This document shows positions 5,232-5,252 of a stretch of DNA of 5,252 nt, piece after piece. The notes under the pieces were generated by a model. The model was not told where the DNA came from. It did not search any database and saw only the letters and a list, made by a program, of their open reading frames with translations. The position numbers and the translations under genes were made by a program. The stretch's first letter is position 1. Every line of letters begins with the position of its first letter. Origin of the DNA: Chamaesiphon sp. (lineage in GTDB: Bacteria > Cyanobacteriota > Cyanobacteriia > Cyanobacteriales > Chamaesiphonaceae); the NCBI GenBank assembly GCA_026786125.1, contig JAJAYU010000086.1, forward strand, positions 1 to 5,252. Reading direction: 5' to 3'.

Positions 5232-5252
5232 GGTCTAAAACAAGTTCAGACC
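5232..5252. other. Interrupted inverted repeat at the window edge
   Basis: GGTCT (5232-5236) pairs with AGACC (5248-5252). Inside it AAC (5239-5241) pairs with GTT (5244-5246) across an AA loop, with small bulges. It could be a second hairpin of a terminator pair, a regulator site, or the end of an element that continues outside the window. The stem may extend past the cut, since TT precedes it at 5230-5231, but the window ends here. Between the two hairpins (5196-5231) the plus strand is purine-rich and shows no convincing gene. Confidence 0.3.

Noticed and set aside
5215..5238. Mini open frame (M-M-R-K-E-L-V) whose stop lies in the edge hairpin, reminiscent of a leader peptide
   Set aside because: Seven codons with no run of a regulatory amino acid and no visible downstream gene; not supportable as an attenuator.

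Overview
The window looks like part of a cyanobacterial chromosome. The HIP1-core hexamer CGATCG occurs about 15 times by my hand count (positions 918, 1755, 2827, 2901, 2984, 3099, 3212, 3216, 3309, 3690, 3999, 4063, 4950, 5083 and similar), where 1-2 are expected by chance. Degenerate 7-bp tandem repeats lie in the first intergenic region, most genes lack a Shine-Dalgarno sequence, and the proteins read as cyanobacterial homologues. I cannot name the genus.

Layout. Positions 1-75 on the minus strand hold the possible first 25 codons of a gene that leaves the window. Positions 76-211 are a divergent intergenic region with two perfect short palindromes followed by about 15 heptad repeat units that run up to the next start codon. 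Positions 212-2083 encode the most unusual protein here: a soluble-looking fusion of an HSP100/Clp-type AAA+ ATPase module to an FtsH-type (M41) zinc peptidase domain. It is followed after 42 bp by fabD (2126-3019, malonyl-CoA:ACP transacylase), probably in the same transcript. Convergent to these is rsmI (3061-3939, minus; 16S rRNA C1402 2'-O-methyltransferase). Divergent from rsmI, with start codons sharing one CATG, is a stand-alone CobE/CbiG C-terminal domain gene (about 3938-4324), followed by a glutathione S-transferase-like gene (about 4396-5139, with an alternative start that overlaps the cobE-like stop codon). The last 113 bp contain a stem-loop and a second inverted repeat at the window edge, with no recognisable gene.

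How the genes relate. FabD (fatty-acid synthesis), RsmI (ribosome decoding-centre methylation), the CobE-like protein (corrinoid synthesis) and the GST-like protein are separate housekeeping or accessory functions, and I see no single pathway joining them. The strongest candidate for something under-described is the Clp-like AAA+/M41 protease. It combines an ATPase from a different AAA+ clade with the FtsH peptidase, has no transmembrane segment, lacks a recognisable GYVG pore loop, and carries a charged insertion of roughly 80 residues just before sensor 1.
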